DNA from: Haloarcula limicola
GTDB lineage: Archaea > Halobacteriota > Halobacteria > Halobacteriales > Haloarculaceae
NCBI RefSeq assembly: GCF_010119205.1
Contig: NZ_WRXM01000005.1
Span: 1-64,000 of the forward strand
Direction: 5' to 3'
DNA length: 64,000 nt
The translations under genes were made by a program, and so were the position numbers. Each line of letters starts with the position of its first letter. Position 1 is the first letter of the stretch. Under the pieces are notes generated by a model that was not told where the DNA came from, made no database searches, and saw nothing but the letters and a program-made list of their open reading frames with translations. Below are positions 51,884-62,583 of the stretch, piece by piece.

Positions 51884-54271
51884 CTACGTATCGGTGGTCG
51901 CACCGACGGTCCGGACCGCCGCCGCGTTCTCCGCTACGTCGTGGACGCGAACCACGTCGGCCCCGCGCTCGGCCGCCATCGCGGTTACCGCGAGCGTCGG
52001 CGAGAGTCGGTCGTCGCCCGCGCGGTCGATGCGCTCGAACATCGACTTTCTGGAGTGGCCGACCATCACGTGACAGCCAAGCGCGGCGAACTCCGGGAGC
52101 CGGTCGACCAGCTCGAACGATTCGGCGGCGTCCTTTCCGAACCCACAACCGGGGTCGACGATTATCTGTTCCCGGTCGATGCCGGCCCGCTGGGCCAGCA
52201 GGACCTGCTCGCAGAGGTCCCGCATCACGTCGTCTACCACGTCGTCGTAGGTCCGCGAGCAGTCGGGGTCGACTGGCGCGGAGAGGCTGTGCATCAACAC
52301 GAGGGAGGCGTCGTGGTCGGCGACGACGAACCGCATCTCCGGGTCCGAGAGCCCGGACACGTCGTTGACGATGTCCGCGCCGGCCGCCAACGCCGCGTCC
52401 GCGACGACGGCCTTCCGCGTATCGACGGAGATCGGCACGTCGAGCTCGGCGAGCGCTTCGACGACGGGGACGACGCGCTCGATCTCCCGCTCCGCCGACA
52501 CCGGTTCGGCGCCCGGGCGGGTGCTCTCGCCCCCTACGTCGACGATGTCGGCCCCGTTCGCGACCATCTCCTCCGCCCGTCGGACGGCCGCGTCGAAGCC
52601 GTCGTGCTCGCCGCCGTCGTGGAAGCTGTCGGGCGTGACGTTCAGGATGCCCATCACCGCCGTCTCATCGGCGTCGAAGGGACCCGTCGACTCGTCGAGC
52701 GCGTCCCGGAGACGGCCGGCGACGTGTGCCAGGCCGAGGCCGTCCGCTTCGATCGCGTCGGCGAGTCCCCGCAACTGCGACACCGTCCCCGAGAGGACCG
52801 TCGCCACGAACTTCCCGGGCGCGCCCGTCGCCGACCGATGGCAGTCGCCGCCGAGAGCCGTCAGGCGTTCGGCGACCCGCTCGGCTTGCTCGGGTCGGAG
52901 GTACGTCGTCAGGACGTGGTGGTCCACGTCGCCGGCGGTCGTCTCGGCGAACGTCGCGCCGCCGAGCGCGCCCCGTTCGCTTGGCGGTCGACCGTGGTCT
53001 CTCGGGACGAGAAGGCGCGTCCACCGGTCCCGCGCCTCGGCGACGGCGTACAGCGATCCGGCGACGAGGACCGCGTCGCTCTCGCTGGCGTCCGAGAGCG
53101 CGCGCTGGACGGCTTCCGAGACGGATTCGATCCGTTCGGTGGTCGTCGCGTGACCGTCGAAGGCGGCGGCGAGCGTCTCGACGTCCGCTGCCCGGTCGAC
53201 TCCGGGCCGAGCGAGATAGGCGGTCTCGACCGCCGGCAGCGCGGCGGCCATCTCGTCGTGGTCCTTGTCCGACATCGCCCCGAACACCAGCCGCAGGTCG
53301 TCGTACTCGAAGCGGTCGAGCACGTCGCGGAGCGTCGCCATCGCACCGGGGTTGTGGGAGCCATCGAGCACGGTCAGCGGGTCGGTGTCGACGATCTCGA
53401 ACCGGCCGGGAATCGTCGCCTTCCGGAGCCCCGCCGCGATCCGTCCGACGTCGACGTCGGCGACCTGTCGGGCGAGCGCCGCGGCGACGCCGGCGTTGGT
53501 CGCCTGGTGTTCGCCGAGCAGCTGCAGGTGCGTCTCCAACGCCCAGTCGGGGCCGGTGATGGAGACGTCGCTCTCGACGTCCGAGCGCATCCCGTTCTCG
53601 ACCGCCACTACGTCCGCCTCGCTCGGTCCGGCGGTGATCACGTCCGTCTGTGTGCGGATCGCATCGAGCGCGTCACCGGTCGCGCCGGTCACCAGCGGCG
53701 CGTCGGTCGGCGCGACCTGTGCCTTGTCGCGGGCGATCTCCTCGACGGTGTCCCCGAGGAGGTCCGTGTGCTCTAAGCTGACGCTCGTGACGGCGCTGGC
53801 GACCGGGTCGACGGCGCTGGTCGCGTCGTATCGCCCGCCGATGCCCACTTCCAGAATCGCGACGTCGACGCCCTCGCGGCCGAAATGGTCGAGCGCCAGC
53901 GCCGTCACCACCTCGAAGTGGGTGGGCGCGTCATCGTCGGCCCGGAGGCGGTCGAGACACGGGTCGATGCGGTCGACGAACGAGACGACGCGGGATTTCG
54001 GCACCGGATCGCCGTTGACGCGGACCTGTTCGCGGAAGCCGTTGAGGGCGGGAGAGGTGAACACGCCGACGTCGAGGCCCGCCGTCCGGAGCACCGACTC
54101 GAGCATCCGACACGTGCTTCCCTTCCCGTTCGAGCCGGCTACCTGCACGCAGTCCATTCCCGCTTGCGGCTCCCCGAGGTGAGAGAGCATCCGCGCCGTC
54201 GTCTCGGTTCCCAGCTTCGGCCGACGGCGCTGTAGGGACTGGAGCCGGTCGGCTGCCTCGTGGTACTGCAT
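51884..54271 (-). CDS. folCP: Bifunctional folylpolyglutamate synthase/dihydropteroate synthase fusion
   Basis: A 795-residue fusion. Residues 1-420 are the Mur-ligase-like FolC part: CVQVAGSNGKGSTCRML near residues 41-57 (ATP loop), FTSPALNGFREQVRVNG near 70, and ILEVGIGGRYDATSAVD near 135. From about residue 530 follows FolP: VMGILNVTPDSFHDGG, DIVDVGGESTRPGA, then ISVDTRKAVV, DIVNDVSGL and the C-terminal VGHSRKSMFERI. It would join pteridine with pABA and then add glutamates. The fused arrangement is a known haloarchaeal trait. ATG 54271 has a TATA-like element at about 54294-54301 and is divergent from the AlaX-like gene. Confidence 0.93.
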   Translation of the reverse strand: MQYHEAADRLQSLQRRRPKLGTETTARMLSHLGEPQAGMDCVQVAGSNGKGSTCRMLESVLRTAGLDVGVFTSPALNGFREQVRVNGDPVPKSRVVSFVDRIDPCLDRLRADDDAPTHFEVVTALALDHFGREGVDVAILEVGIGGRYDATSAVDPVASAVTSVSLEHTDLLGDTVEEIARDKAQVAPTDAPLVTGATGDALDAIRTQTDVITAGPSEADVVAVENGMRSDVESDVSITGPDWALETHLQLLGEHQATNAGVAAALARQVADVDVGRIAAGLRKATIPGRFEIVDTDPLTVLDGSHNPGAMATLRDVLDRFEYDDLRLVFGAMSDKDHDEMAAALPAVETAYLARPGVDRAADVETLAAAFDGHATTTERIESVSEAVQRALSDASESDAVLVAGSLYAVAEARDRWTRLLVPRDHGRPPSERGALGGATFAETTAGDVDHHVLTTYLRPEQAERVAERLTALGGDCHRSATGAPGKFVATVLSGTVSQLRGLADAIEADGLGLAHVAGRLRDALDESTGPFDADETAVMGILNVTPDSFHDGGEHDGFDAAVRRAEEMVANGADIVDVGGESTRPGAEPVSAEREIERVVPVVEALAELDVPISVDTRKAVVADAALAAGADIVNDVSGLSDPEMRFVVADHDASLVLMHSLSAPVDPDCSRTYDDVVDDVMRDLCEQVLLAQRAGIDREQIIVDPGCGFGKDAAESFELVDRLPEFAALGCHVMVGHSRKSMFERIDRAGDDRLSPTLAVTAMAAERGADVVRVHDVAENAAAVRTVGATTDT

Positions 54272-54317
54272 ACCACATATCGGTGGTCGGACCTTGATTA
54301 AGCTGTTGCCAGCGGAC

Positions 54318-54326
54318 CATTTATGC
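54318..54326 (+). promoter_or_regulatory. TATA element for the AlaX-like gene in the divergent promoter region
   Basis: CCATTTATG lies 24-32 bases before ATG 54350. The TATA-like element for the divergent FolC-FolP gene lies at 54294-54301 on the other strand, so two promoters share about 80 bases. Confidence 0.45.
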
Positions 54327-54349
54327 CGGGGCGCGCCGAGCGGTCTCAC

Positions 54350-55552
54350 ATGACCGACGACACGGGGACCCTCGCGGCCGAGCGGCCGTACGTGACGGCG
54401 TTCGAGGCGGCGGTCGCAGGCGTCGACGGGCGAGACGTGACGCTCGATCAGACGTACTTCTACCCCGAGGGCGGCGGCCAACCGGCCGACCGCGGCGCCC
54501 TCGGCGGCGTGGAAGTCGTCGACGTACAGAAGCGAGACGACGTAGTCGTCCACACGCTCGCGGCCGACCCGTCGTTCGGGGTCGGCGACACCGTCGAGGG
54601 GGAACTCGACGAGGCGTTCCGGACGTACGCCATGCGGGCGCACACGGCGAGCCACGTCGTCTACGGTGTCGGTCGGCGGCTGCTGGACGGCCACGGGTAC
54701 GGCGGGTTCGACATCGGCGAGGACACCGTGCGACTGGACTTCGACGTCGAGGGCGACGCCGACGACGTGGACGCGCTCGACTTCCAACGGCGAGCCAACG
54801 AGATAGTCTGGGACGATCGACCGGTCGACTGGTACGAGATGGACGCCGACGAAGCCAGGGCCGACGACGATATCGTCTTCAACCTCCGCGACGGTGCCGA
54901 CGCGGCAGAGACGGTCCGTATCGTCGAGATCGACGGTTGGGACGTCTCCGCCTGTGGCGGGACGCACGTTAGGACGACGAGCGAGCTCGGTCCGGTATCG
55001 GTGCTCGGGATCTCGAATCCGGGCGCCGACCTCCTGCGGGTCGAGTTCGCCGTCGGCCCCGCGGCCATCCGCCAGGGGGTCGAGACGCGCCGAAACGCGG
55101 CCCGCGCCGCCGAGACGCTGGACACGAGCGTCGGGGACCTCCCGGAGTGCGCCGAGAGCCTGCTGTCGGAGAACGAGGCGCTACGAGACGAACGGGACGA
55201 CCTGCGGGAACGAGTACTCGACGCGCGGATAGCGAGCCTCGCGGCGGACTCGGTGGCCCGCGACGGCGAGGAGTGGGTCGTCGGCACCGTCGAGAGCGTC
55301 GGGCCGAACGCGGTGTCGGACCGCCTGCGAGCGCGTGACCTGCCCGCCGACGTGGTCGCCCTCGTCGGCCGCGACGGGGCCACGTTCGTCGTTGTCGGGA
55401 CGAGCGGCGAGACGAGCGCCGACGAAGTGGTCGACGAGGTGACCGGGGAGTTCGGCGGCGGTGGCGGCGGCCAGCCGACGCTCGCACAGGGCGGCGGTCT
55501 CGACGCCGAACCGCGGGCTATCGTCGACTTCCTTCGCTCGGCCGCGGAGTGA
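54350..55552 (+). CDS. Alanyl-tRNA-editing protein (AlaX-type with DHHA1)
   Basis: A 400-residue protein made of an alanyl-tRNA synthetase editing domain and a C-terminal DHHA1 domain. Seen: FYPEGGGQPADRG near residue 38-50, zinc ligands in RAHTASHVVYG (H-x3-H) near 92-102 and ACGGTHV (C-x3-H) near 200-206, and C-terminal GGGGGGQPTLAQGGG near 370. It would hydrolyse mischarged tRNA-Ala (Ser or Gly attached). No aminoacylation domain is present. It is divergent from folCP and is not part of the C1 pathway in an obvious way, although a high serine/glycine flux would make such editing useful. Confidence 0.9.
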   Translation: MTDDTGTLAAERPYVTAFEAAVAGVDGRDVTLDQTYFYPEGGGQPADRGALGGVEVVDVQKRDDVVVHTLAADPSFGVGDTVEGELDEAFRTYAMRAHTASHVVYGVGRRLLDGHGYGGFDIGEDTVRLDFDVEGDADDVDALDFQRRANEIVWDDRPVDWYEMDADEARADDDIVFNLRDGADAAETVRIVEIDGWDVSACGGTHVRTTSELGPVSVLGISNPGADLLRVEFAVGPAAIRQGVETRRNAARAAETLDTSVGDLPECAESLLSENEALRDERDDLRERVLDARIASLAADSVARDGEEWVVGTVESVGPNAVSDRLRARDLPADVVALVGRDGATFVVVGTSGETSADEVVDEVTGEFGGGGGGQPTLAQGGGLDAEPRAIVDFLRSAAE

Positions 55553-55696
55553 GGACCGACTCACCGAAGCTCTTCGCATTTCGAATCCGACACGACGAGG
55601 GCCGCTCTCGGCGGCGGCTTCGGGGAAACTTATCGTATACCGCGACTGTCACCTACGCGAACATTCTTTGGGTGGGACGGGGAATCACCGTGTGAA

Positions 55697-57424
55697 ATGT
55701 CTTCACCCGATGAGAGCCACGAGCCGATTCCGACGGACTACGACATCGCCCAGTCGACGGACATGGAACCGATATGGGAACTCGTCGAACCGTGGGGACT
55801 CGGCCTCGACGACCTCCAGTACCACGGCGAATACACGGCGAAAGTCAAGCACCACGCCATCGACCGACTCCGGGAGCAGGCCACCGACAACGAGGGGAAT
55901 CTCGTCCTCGTGACCGGGATGACCCCGACGCCGAAGGGCGAGGGGAAAACCGTCACGACGGTCGGCCTCGGGCAGACCCTCAACCACCTCGGCGAGGACG
56001 CGATGATAGCCATCCGCGAACCGTCGCTCGGGCCGGTGTTCGGCGTGAAGGGCGGCGCGGCCGGCGGCGGCCGCTCGCAGGTACTGCCGATGGAGGAGAT
56101 CAACCTCCACTTCACCGGCGACCTGCACGCGCTCACGTCGGCGCACAACCTCATCGCGGCGATGCTCGACGCGCGGCTCTCGCAGGGCAACGACCTCGAT
56201 ATCAACGTCAACGACGTCGCCTGGAAGCGCTCGCTGGACATGAACGACCGAGCGCTGCGCGAGACGGTCGTGGGGCTGGGCGGTGAGTCCGGCGGGACGC
56301 CGCGAGAAGACGGCTTCAAACTGACCGCGGCCTCGGAGCTGATGGCCGTCCTCTGTCTCGCGGAGGACCTCGGCGACCTGAAAGAGCGCATCGCACGCAT
56401 CATCGTCGCCTACGGCACCGACGGCGAGCCGATAACCGTCGACGACATCGAGGCCACCGGGCCCGCGACGATGCTGCTGAAGGACGCCCTGAAGCCGAAC
56501 ATCGTCCAGACCGTGGAGGGGACGCCCGCGTTCGTCCACGGCGGTCCCTTCGCGAACATCGCCCACGGGACGAACTCGCTCATCGCCGACAAGGCCGCGT
56601 TCGGCATGGGCGACTACCTCGTCACTGAGGCCGGGTTCGGGTCGGACCTGGGAGCCGAGAAGTTCATGAATATCGTCTGCCGGCTGGGAGACATGACGCC
56701 CAACGCGGTCGTGCTGGTCTCCTCGGTCCGGGCGCTGCAGTACCACGGCCTCGACCAGTGGCCGGTCGACTTCGACGAGATCGAGGAATCCGGCGTCGAC
56801 GCCGTCGAGGCCGGCTTCGAGAACCTCGACCGGCACGTCTCGAACCTCCAGCAGTTCGGCGTCCCGGTCGTCGTGGCGCTCAACCGCTTCCCGGACGACA
56901 CCGACGACGAGGTCCAGGCGGTACTCGACCACTGTCGGGACGACCTCGGCGTGCGCGTGGCCGAGTCCGAGGTCTTCGAGAAGGGCAGCGAGGGCGGCGA
57001 AGCCCTCGGCGAGCACGTCATCAGCGCCGTCGACGAGAGCGACGAGGACGACTTCGAGTACCTCTACGACGACGAGGCCCCCATCAAGGAGAAGATAGAG
57101 ACCGTCGCCACCGAGATCTACGGTGCGGACGGCGTGAAGTTCACCGGGAGCGCGCTGGACGACATCGAACGCATGGAAGATCTGGGCTTCGGTGACTACC
57201 CGGTCTGCATGTCCAAGACGTTCCACTCGTTCAGCGACGACGCGAGCAAGAAGGGCGCGCCCGAGGGCTGGGAACTGGAGATCAGCGAGGTGTACCCCTC
57301 GGCGGGTGCCGGCTTCATCGTCGCGCTCACCGCGGACGCGCTGACCATGCCCGGCCTGCCGGCTCGCCCGGCGGCCGCCGACATGGACATCGACGAGGAC
57401 GGAGACATCTCCGGCCTGTTCTGA
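55697..57424 (+). CDS. fhs: Formate-tetrahydrofolate ligase
   Basis: A 575-residue formyl-THF synthetase that interconverts formate, ATP and THF with formyl-THF. Seen: the ATP loop TPTPKGEGKTVTTVGLGQTL near residues 76-95, REPSLGPVFGVKGGAAGGG near 107-125, DINVNDVAWKRSLDMNDR near 172-189, and EAGFGSDLGAEKF near 310. Length is normal. A TATA-like AACTTATCG lies near 55628. In a catabolic setting it would run towards formate plus ATP, removing one-carbon units formed by demethylation; in biosynthesis it feeds formyl-THF to purines. Confidence 0.95.
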   Translation: MSSPDESHEPIPTDYDIAQSTDMEPIWELVEPWGLGLDDLQYHGEYTAKVKHHAIDRLREQATDNEGNLVLVTGMTPTPKGEGKTVTTVGLGQTLNHLGEDAMIAIREPSLGPVFGVKGGAAGGGRSQVLPMEEINLHFTGDLHALTSAHNLIAAMLDARLSQGNDLDINVNDVAWKRSLDMNDRALRETVVGLGGESGGTPREDGFKLTAASELMAVLCLAEDLGDLKERIARIIVAYGTDGEPITVDDIEATGPATMLLKDALKPNIVQTVEGTPAFVHGGPFANIAHGTNSLIADKAAFGMGDYLVTEAGFGSDLGAEKFMNIVCRLGDMTPNAVVLVSSVRALQYHGLDQWPVDFDEIEESGVDAVEAGFENLDRHVSNLQQFGVPVVVALNRFPDDTDDEVQAVLDHCRDDLGVRVAESEVFEKGSEGGEALGEHVISAVDESDEDDFEYLYDDEAPIKEKIETVATEIYGADGVKFTGSALDDIERMEDLGFGDYPVCMSKTFHSFSDDASKKGAPEGWELEISEVYPSAGAGFIVALTADALTMPGLPARPAAADMDIDEDGDISGLF

Positions 57425-57519
57425 CGCCGACGGCGAATCGTACGGACTACTGTCGCTATTTTTCGGACTGCCGCACGATGTCGCGGAGTCGATACGGTAC
57501 CGAAATAGAGAAGTCCGTC

Positions 57520-58161
57520 TCAGTACCCGCCGTCGGTCGCGGCGCTCCGGCGTCGCATTGCCTGACGGAACTGTTCGCGGTCGCGGTCGGTGACGTCGCC
57601 GACCCGTTTGGTCGTCGTCGTCTCCGTCGACGCTTCGACGCCGCGCATCTGCTCGCACATGTGCGTCGCGGTCACTTCGACGAGGACGGCGCTGGCTCCC
57701 AGCTCGTCGGCCAGTCCCGTCGCGATGTCGGTGGTCAGCTCCTCCTGGGTCGTCAGCCGACGGCTCTGCCAGCGGACGTAACGGATGAGCTTCGAGAGAC
57801 CGACCATCGACTCGCCGGGTCGGTACGCGACGTGAGCGACCCCGTGGAACGGCAGCAGGTGGTGCTCGCACGTGCTGTACAGCGGAATGTCCTGTTTCAC
57901 GACGAGGCTGTCGGTTTCGGCCTCGAACGTCCGCATAGTCGGTTTCTCCTCGGGCCGCATCCCCTCGGTGAGCGTCTCCAACATCGCCGGCACGCGTCGG
58001 TGCCACGTGTCGTAGACCCCCGTCTCGTCGGGGTCGCGCCCCACGGCTTCGAGGAGGAGGCGAGCGCCTCGCTGTGCTTTCTGTTCGTCGAACCCGGCCA
58101 TCGGACCGGTCGTCTCGCCGCTACTGTTCGAGTAGTCGGCCCGCTGTTCCTGCGAATCCAT
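57520..58161 (-). CDS. folE: GTP cyclohydrolase I
   Basis: A 213-residue FolE-type GTP cyclohydrolase I, producing dihydroneopterin triphosphate for folate. Seen: the zinc/catalytic segment YSTCEHHLLPFHGVAHVAYRP near residues 95-115 (Cys, two His), KLIRYVRWQSRRLTTQEELT near 126-145, and the second Cys in TATHMCEQMRGV near 165-176. The N-terminal 30 residues are a loose acidic extension. Many archaea use the unrelated MptA for this step, so a bacterial-type FolE here stands out. ATG 58161 gives the usual start; RidA lies upstream on the same strand. Confidence 0.92.
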   Translation of the reverse strand: MDSQEQRADYSNSSGETTGPMAGFDEQKAQRGARLLLEAVGRDPDETGVYDTWHRRVPAMLETLTEGMRPEEKPTMRTFEAETDSLVVKQDIPLYSTCEHHLLPFHGVAHVAYRPGESMVGLSKLIRYVRWQSRRLTTQEELTTDIATGLADELGASAVLVEVTATHMCEQMRGVEASTETTTTKRVGDVTDRDREQFRQAMRRRSAATDGGY

Positions 58162-58222
58162 CACGTCAACCAAGCGGGACGGAGAGCATAAAACTGCTGT
58201 CGGCGCGTCCCGATCGACGGCC

Positions 58223-58603
58223 TCACTCCGTCGTCGCGATGGCTTCGATCTCGACCGCCGCGCCCTTGGGGACGGCCCCGGCACCGACGGCGCTGCGAGC
58301 CGGCGGGTCCTCGTCGAAGAACTCGCTGTAGGCCTCGTTGAACGCGTCGAAGTCGTCGATGTCGTCGAGATATACCGTCGTCTTCAGGACGTCGTCCAGC
58401 GAGAGGCCTTCCGACTGGAGGATCGCCTCGACGTTGCGCATGCACTGTCGGGTCTGGTCGGCCACGGACTCGTCGTCGAGCAGGTCGCCGTCCGCCGTCA
58501 GCGGCAACTGGCCGGCCGTGATGAGGAGACTACCGTCGACTGTCGCCTGACTGTACGCGCCGACCGCCGCCGGCGCATCGTCGGTACTGATGGTTCGCTT
58601 CAC
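58223..58603 (-). CDS. RidA/YjgF-family enamine/imine deaminase
   Basis: A 126-residue RidA family protein. Seen: AAVGAYSQAT near residue 11, LITAGQLPL near 28, and the substrate-binding Arg in PPARSAVGAGAVPKGA near residue 105. The GTG at 58603 gives the usual family length; an in-frame ATG at 58630 would add 9 residues. This is a second RidA, more GC-rich than that at 18519. Its neighbours (serine/threonine dehydratase in the cluster) produce 2-aminoacrylate, the classic RidA substrate. Confidence 0.88.
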   Translation of the reverse strand: MKRTISTDDAPAAVGAYSQATVDGSLLITAGQLPLTADGDLLDDESVADQTRQCMRNVEAILQSEGLSLDDVLKTTVYLDDIDDFDAFNEAYSEFFDEDPPARSAVGAGAVPKGAAVEIEAIATTE

Positions 58604-58697
58604 GGTCGTCCGTTCTCCGTGATGCGGCATAAATCCCGGGAGGGGGGTCGACTAACCCCGTCCCATCAGGCCGCTTATCAATTGTGGACGCGAGCGG

Positions 58698-59111
58698 TCA
58701 CTGGTTGATGACGACGATCGCGGCGACGGCCAGCCCGATTCCGGCCACTTTGTTCGCCGAGAGCGGTTCGCCGAACGCGACGGTGCTGATGAGCGCCGCC
58801 GTGACGAAGTACATCCCGCCGATGGTCGAGACGACGGCCGTCGGCCCGACGGTCACGCCGATAAACGTGGACACGACGCCGACGGCGGCCGCGATACCGG
58901 CGACACCGGCGAACATGAGACCGCGGTTGGTAGTCGCCAGCGAGGCGTCGGAGACGAGGACGAACAGGCCGGTGGCGACGGCGGCCGTGGCGTAAGAGAC
59001 GAACGCCACCGTCTTCGGGTCCATGCTGTTCGAGGCCACGTCGCCGGAGATTATCCAGAACCCCCACGCGATCATCGTTCCGAGGCCGAATAGGACGGCT
59101 GAAGTGTTCAT
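58698..59111 (-). CDS. EamA/DMT-type small membrane transporter
   Basis: A 137-residue protein with about four or five membrane segments (LFGLGTMIAWGFWIISGDVA; GVVSTFIGVTVGPTAVVSTIGGMYFVTAALISTVAFGEPL), one half-unit of a DMT transporter. GEPLSANKVAGIGL at the C-terminus is the typical EamA end. Such half-size proteins work as dimers. Substrate unknown. ATG 59111 chosen. Confidence 0.82.
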   Translation of the reverse strand: MNTSAVLFGLGTMIAWGFWIISGDVASNSMDPKTVAFVSYATAAVATGLFVLVSDASLATTNRGLMFAGVAGIAAAVGVVSTFIGVTVGPTAVVSTIGGMYFVTAALISTVAFGEPLSANKVAGIGLAVAAIVVINQ

Positions 59112-59235
59112 CGTCGATTCATCGCAGCCGTCGTTCTTATTGTCGTCGGTACGCCCTGTCGTCGCTGTCGCGCTCGCAGTCAAGCCACGAGTCCGGCAGG
59201 ACGACGGTGTCCGCGTCGAGTGTCACGCCGCGACT

Positions 59236-59808
59236 CTACGCGCCGGCGATGTCACGGCAGAAGTTCTCGACGATGCGCTTCCCGGCGTCCGTGAGGATGC
59301 TCTCCGGATGGAACTGCACGCCGAAGTGGGGTCGGTCGAGGTGGCGGACCCCCATCACGATACCCCGGTCGTCGTTCGTGTGGGCGGTCTCGGTCAACAC
59401 CTCGGGTAGATCCGCGCGTTCGACCGCGAGCGAGTGGTACCGGCCCACTTCGAACGGGTCGTCGACGCCGTCGTACAGCTCGGTACCGTCGTGACGTACC
59501 GCCGAGGGCTTCCCGTGGACGACTTCGGGGGCGTGACCGACGGACGCTCCGTGGGCCGCACAGAGCGCCTGGTGGCCGAGACAGACGCCGAGCGTCGGAT
59601 ACTCCGTCTCGGCGAAGACGTCGATGGAGACGCCGGCGTCGGCCGGCGTCCCCGGGCCGGGCGAGACGACGATGCCGTCCGGGTCGAGGTCGCGGATGTC
59701 CGACACGTCGACGGCGTCGTTGCGCCGGACGGTCACCTCGTCGAAGGTCCCGACGTACTGGACGAGATTGTACGCGAAGGAGTCGTAGTTGTCGACGATG
59801 AGTATCAT
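59236..59808 (-). CDS. pabA: Glutamine amidotransferase subunit of aminodeoxychorismate/anthranilate synthase
   Basis: A 190-residue class I glutamine amidotransferase. Seen: [12 protein letters not shown] near residue 7, catalytic Cys in GVCLGHQAL near residue 75, and [10 protein letters not shown] near 165-174 with the catalytic His/Glu. It supplies ammonia to the partner encoded at 59805. The two overlap by 4 bases, so they are translationally coupled. TrpG and PabA cannot be told apart by sequence alone; the folate context favours PabA. Confidence 0.88.
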   Translation of the reverse strand: MILIVDNYDSFAYNLVQYVGTFDEVTVRRNDAVDVSDIRDLDPDGIVVSPGPGTPADAGVSIDVFAETEYPTLGVCLGHQALCAAHGASVGHAPEVVHGKPSAVRHDGTELYDGVDDPFEVGRYHSLAVERADLPEVLTETAHTNDDRGIVMGVRHLDRPHFGVQFHPESILTDAGKRIVENFCRDIAGA

Positions 59809-61313
59809 CGCACTTCCCCCACCGGGTCGCCGGGGCGCTCGACGGCGAAGGAACCCTGCTCGCCGAGCGCCTCGTCGACGGCCGTCACCAGCGCTCGGGC
59901 CTTGTCCAGCGTCTCCTGATACTCCCGCTCGGGCACGGAGTCGTGGACCACGCCGCCGCCGACCCGGAGCCGATACTCCCCCTCGTGGCGGACCAGCGTC
60001 CGAATAGTCATGTTCAGCGTCGCCCGGCCGTCGAAACCGAAGACGCCGATGCTCCCGGTGTAGGGACCGCGCCGGGTCCGCTCGACCTCGTCGATGATCT
60101 CCATCGTTCGGGGCTTCGGAGCACCGGTGACGGTGCCGCCGGGGAAGACCGCCGCCACGGCGTCGGCGACGCTCGCGTCGTCTCGCAACCGCCCCTCGAC
60201 GAGCGAGACGAGGTGCATCACCTCCGAGTAGCGGTCGACGCGGCGGTACTCGGCCACGTCGACGGTGCCGTACTCGCTGACCTTCCCGAGGTCGTTGCGC
60301 TCGAGGTCGACCAGCATCGCGTGTTCGGCCCGCTCCTTCTCGTCAGTCGTCAGATCGCGTTCGAGGTCGGCGTCTTCGGCCGAGGTGTCACCGCGAGGAC
60401 GGGTACCGGCGATGGGTTCGGTGAGCAGGCGGTCGCCATCGACGTCCAACAGGAGTTCCGGGCTGGCGCTGACGAGGTCGACGCCCGGGAACTCCAACAG
60501 CGCCGAGTACGGTGCCGGATTGACCCGTCGGAGCGCGGCGAACGTCTCGACGGGATGGACCGACGCGGGCGCTACCAGCCGGTGGGAGACGTTCGTCTGA
60601 AAGGTGTCGCCGTCGCGGACGTACCGCTGTATCTGCTCGACCCGATCGGCGTAGGCCGCCTCGCCGCACTCGCTCTCGAAGGTGGCCTGTCTCGTGGACG
60701 ACGGCTGCGCCCGAACGCCGCGTTCGCCGCCGAGGGCCGACTCCGCGAGCGCCGTCGCCCGCTCGACGCCCGCCTCGTACGCCGCGACCGGCGACTCCTC
60801 GACGACGGGGCAAGCCGTGACGCGGAGTTCGGTCTCGTCCCCGCGGGGTTCCTCCCACGCGGCGACGCAGTCGAAGACGCCCAACTGGAGCCGCGGGAGC
60901 CCGTCCGAAGCCGTTGTGTCGGGTAGGTCTTCCAGCTCCCGCGCGATGTCGTACGAGAGCCAGCCGAACGCACCGCAGGGGTAGGGCACCTCGCAGTCGC
61001 CGCGAACGAGGTCCTCGCGGTCGAGCAGGGCGTCGATGGCGGCGATACTGGGGCCCGTGTCGCCACGCGGCGACGCCCGTGGTCCGACCTCCAATCGTTC
61101 GACCGGGTCGACGCCGAAGTACCCCCAGCCGGACTGCCCGCCCGTCGTCTCGAAGTAAAACCCGTCGGCGCGGTGTTCCCGAGCGCGGCGGTACGCCTCG
61201 AACGGGTCGGAGACGGTGACCCTGACTTCGACGGGGACGCGCGCCCCGACCGGGGCTGACCGCGCCGTTTCCGTGAACGATGCTTCGTCGGTGACGACCG
61301 CGATGTCCGTCAT
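59805..61313 (-). CDS. pabB: Chorismate-binding synthase subunit (PabB/TrpE type)
   Basis: A 502-residue chorismate-utilising enzyme. Seen: [10 protein letters not shown] near residue 300, [22 protein letters not shown] near 330, and [17 protein letters not shown] near 405. Context among folate genes suggests aminodeoxychorismate synthase for pABA. However the PIAGTRPRG form (Ala where classical PabB has Lys) is the anthranilate synthase form, while the N-terminal tryptophan-binding LLES motif appears absent (GFYFETTG instead). Either enzyme is possible. No PabC gene is visible in the window. ATG 61313 is chosen from the [10 protein letters not shown] start. Confidence 0.8.
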   Translation of the reverse strand: MTDIAVVTDEASFTETARSAPVGARVPVEVRVTVSDPFEAYRRAREHRADGFYFETTGGQSGWGYFGVDPVERLEVGPRASPRGDTGPSIAAIDALLDREDLVRGDCEVPYPCGAFGWLSYDIARELEDLPDTTASDGLPRLQLGVFDCVAAWEEPRGDETELRVTACPVVEESPVAAYEAGVERATALAESALGGERGVRAQPSSTRQATFESECGEAAYADRVEQIQRYVRDGDTFQTNVSHRLVAPASVHPVETFAALRRVNPAPYSALLEFPGVDLVSASPELLLDVDGDRLLTEPIAGTRPRGDTSAEDADLERDLTTDEKERAEHAMLVDLERNDLGKVSEYGTVDVAEYRRVDRYSEVMHLVSLVEGRLRDDASVADAVAAVFPGGTVTGAPKPRTMEIIDEVERTRRGPYTGSIGVFGFDGRATLNMTIRTLVRHEGEYRLRVGGGVVHDSVPEREYQETLDKARALVTAVDEALGEQGSFAVERPGDPVGEVR

Positions 61314-61614
61314 TGGATACGTTCCTCCGCGGGGACCGCTCGATCCCGCGTTTGTGGTGTGAATACACCGCAGACACGGACAAAAATCTTGTGCGACCCT
61401 CACACACGCCCGGAGACGGCGTCGATCTCGGGGCGAATCATCGGATATCCGAAGCGAACACGCTCCGGGATTTCAACGGGTGGACTATTCCCCGTCGGAG
61501 CCTATGCTCCTCGGCCCGGTGGCGGACACCAGAGCGCTCGGTATCGCGCTGACGTCCGCAGCCAGCGGGAGCGACGCGAACGGGGCGCGACACCGAGACG
61601 GCGACTACAAAACA
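61314..61614. other. Divergent region between pabB and folD
   Basis: A 301-base gap with a frame open into folD but no haloarchaeal composition. It should hold promoters for both genes. Nothing else was recognised. Confidence 0.4.
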
Positions 61615-62508
<894 letters not shown>

Positions 62509-62583
62509 GCACTCCGCTCGTCGAAGTTTTCGCAGCGGTTTCCCGATGTCCGCAGAATCGTCTTGACGAACTATCGAAATAAT

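Noticed and set aside
55703-58006. A 767-codon antisense frame over fhs
   Set aside because: The sense strand is plainly formate-THF ligase; the antisense sequence has no recognisable domain.
59159-59235. Short minus-strand frame starting with GTG after pabA, looked at as a PabC remnant
   Set aside because: Only about 27 codons and no PabC motif (no PLP Lys segment); not supported.
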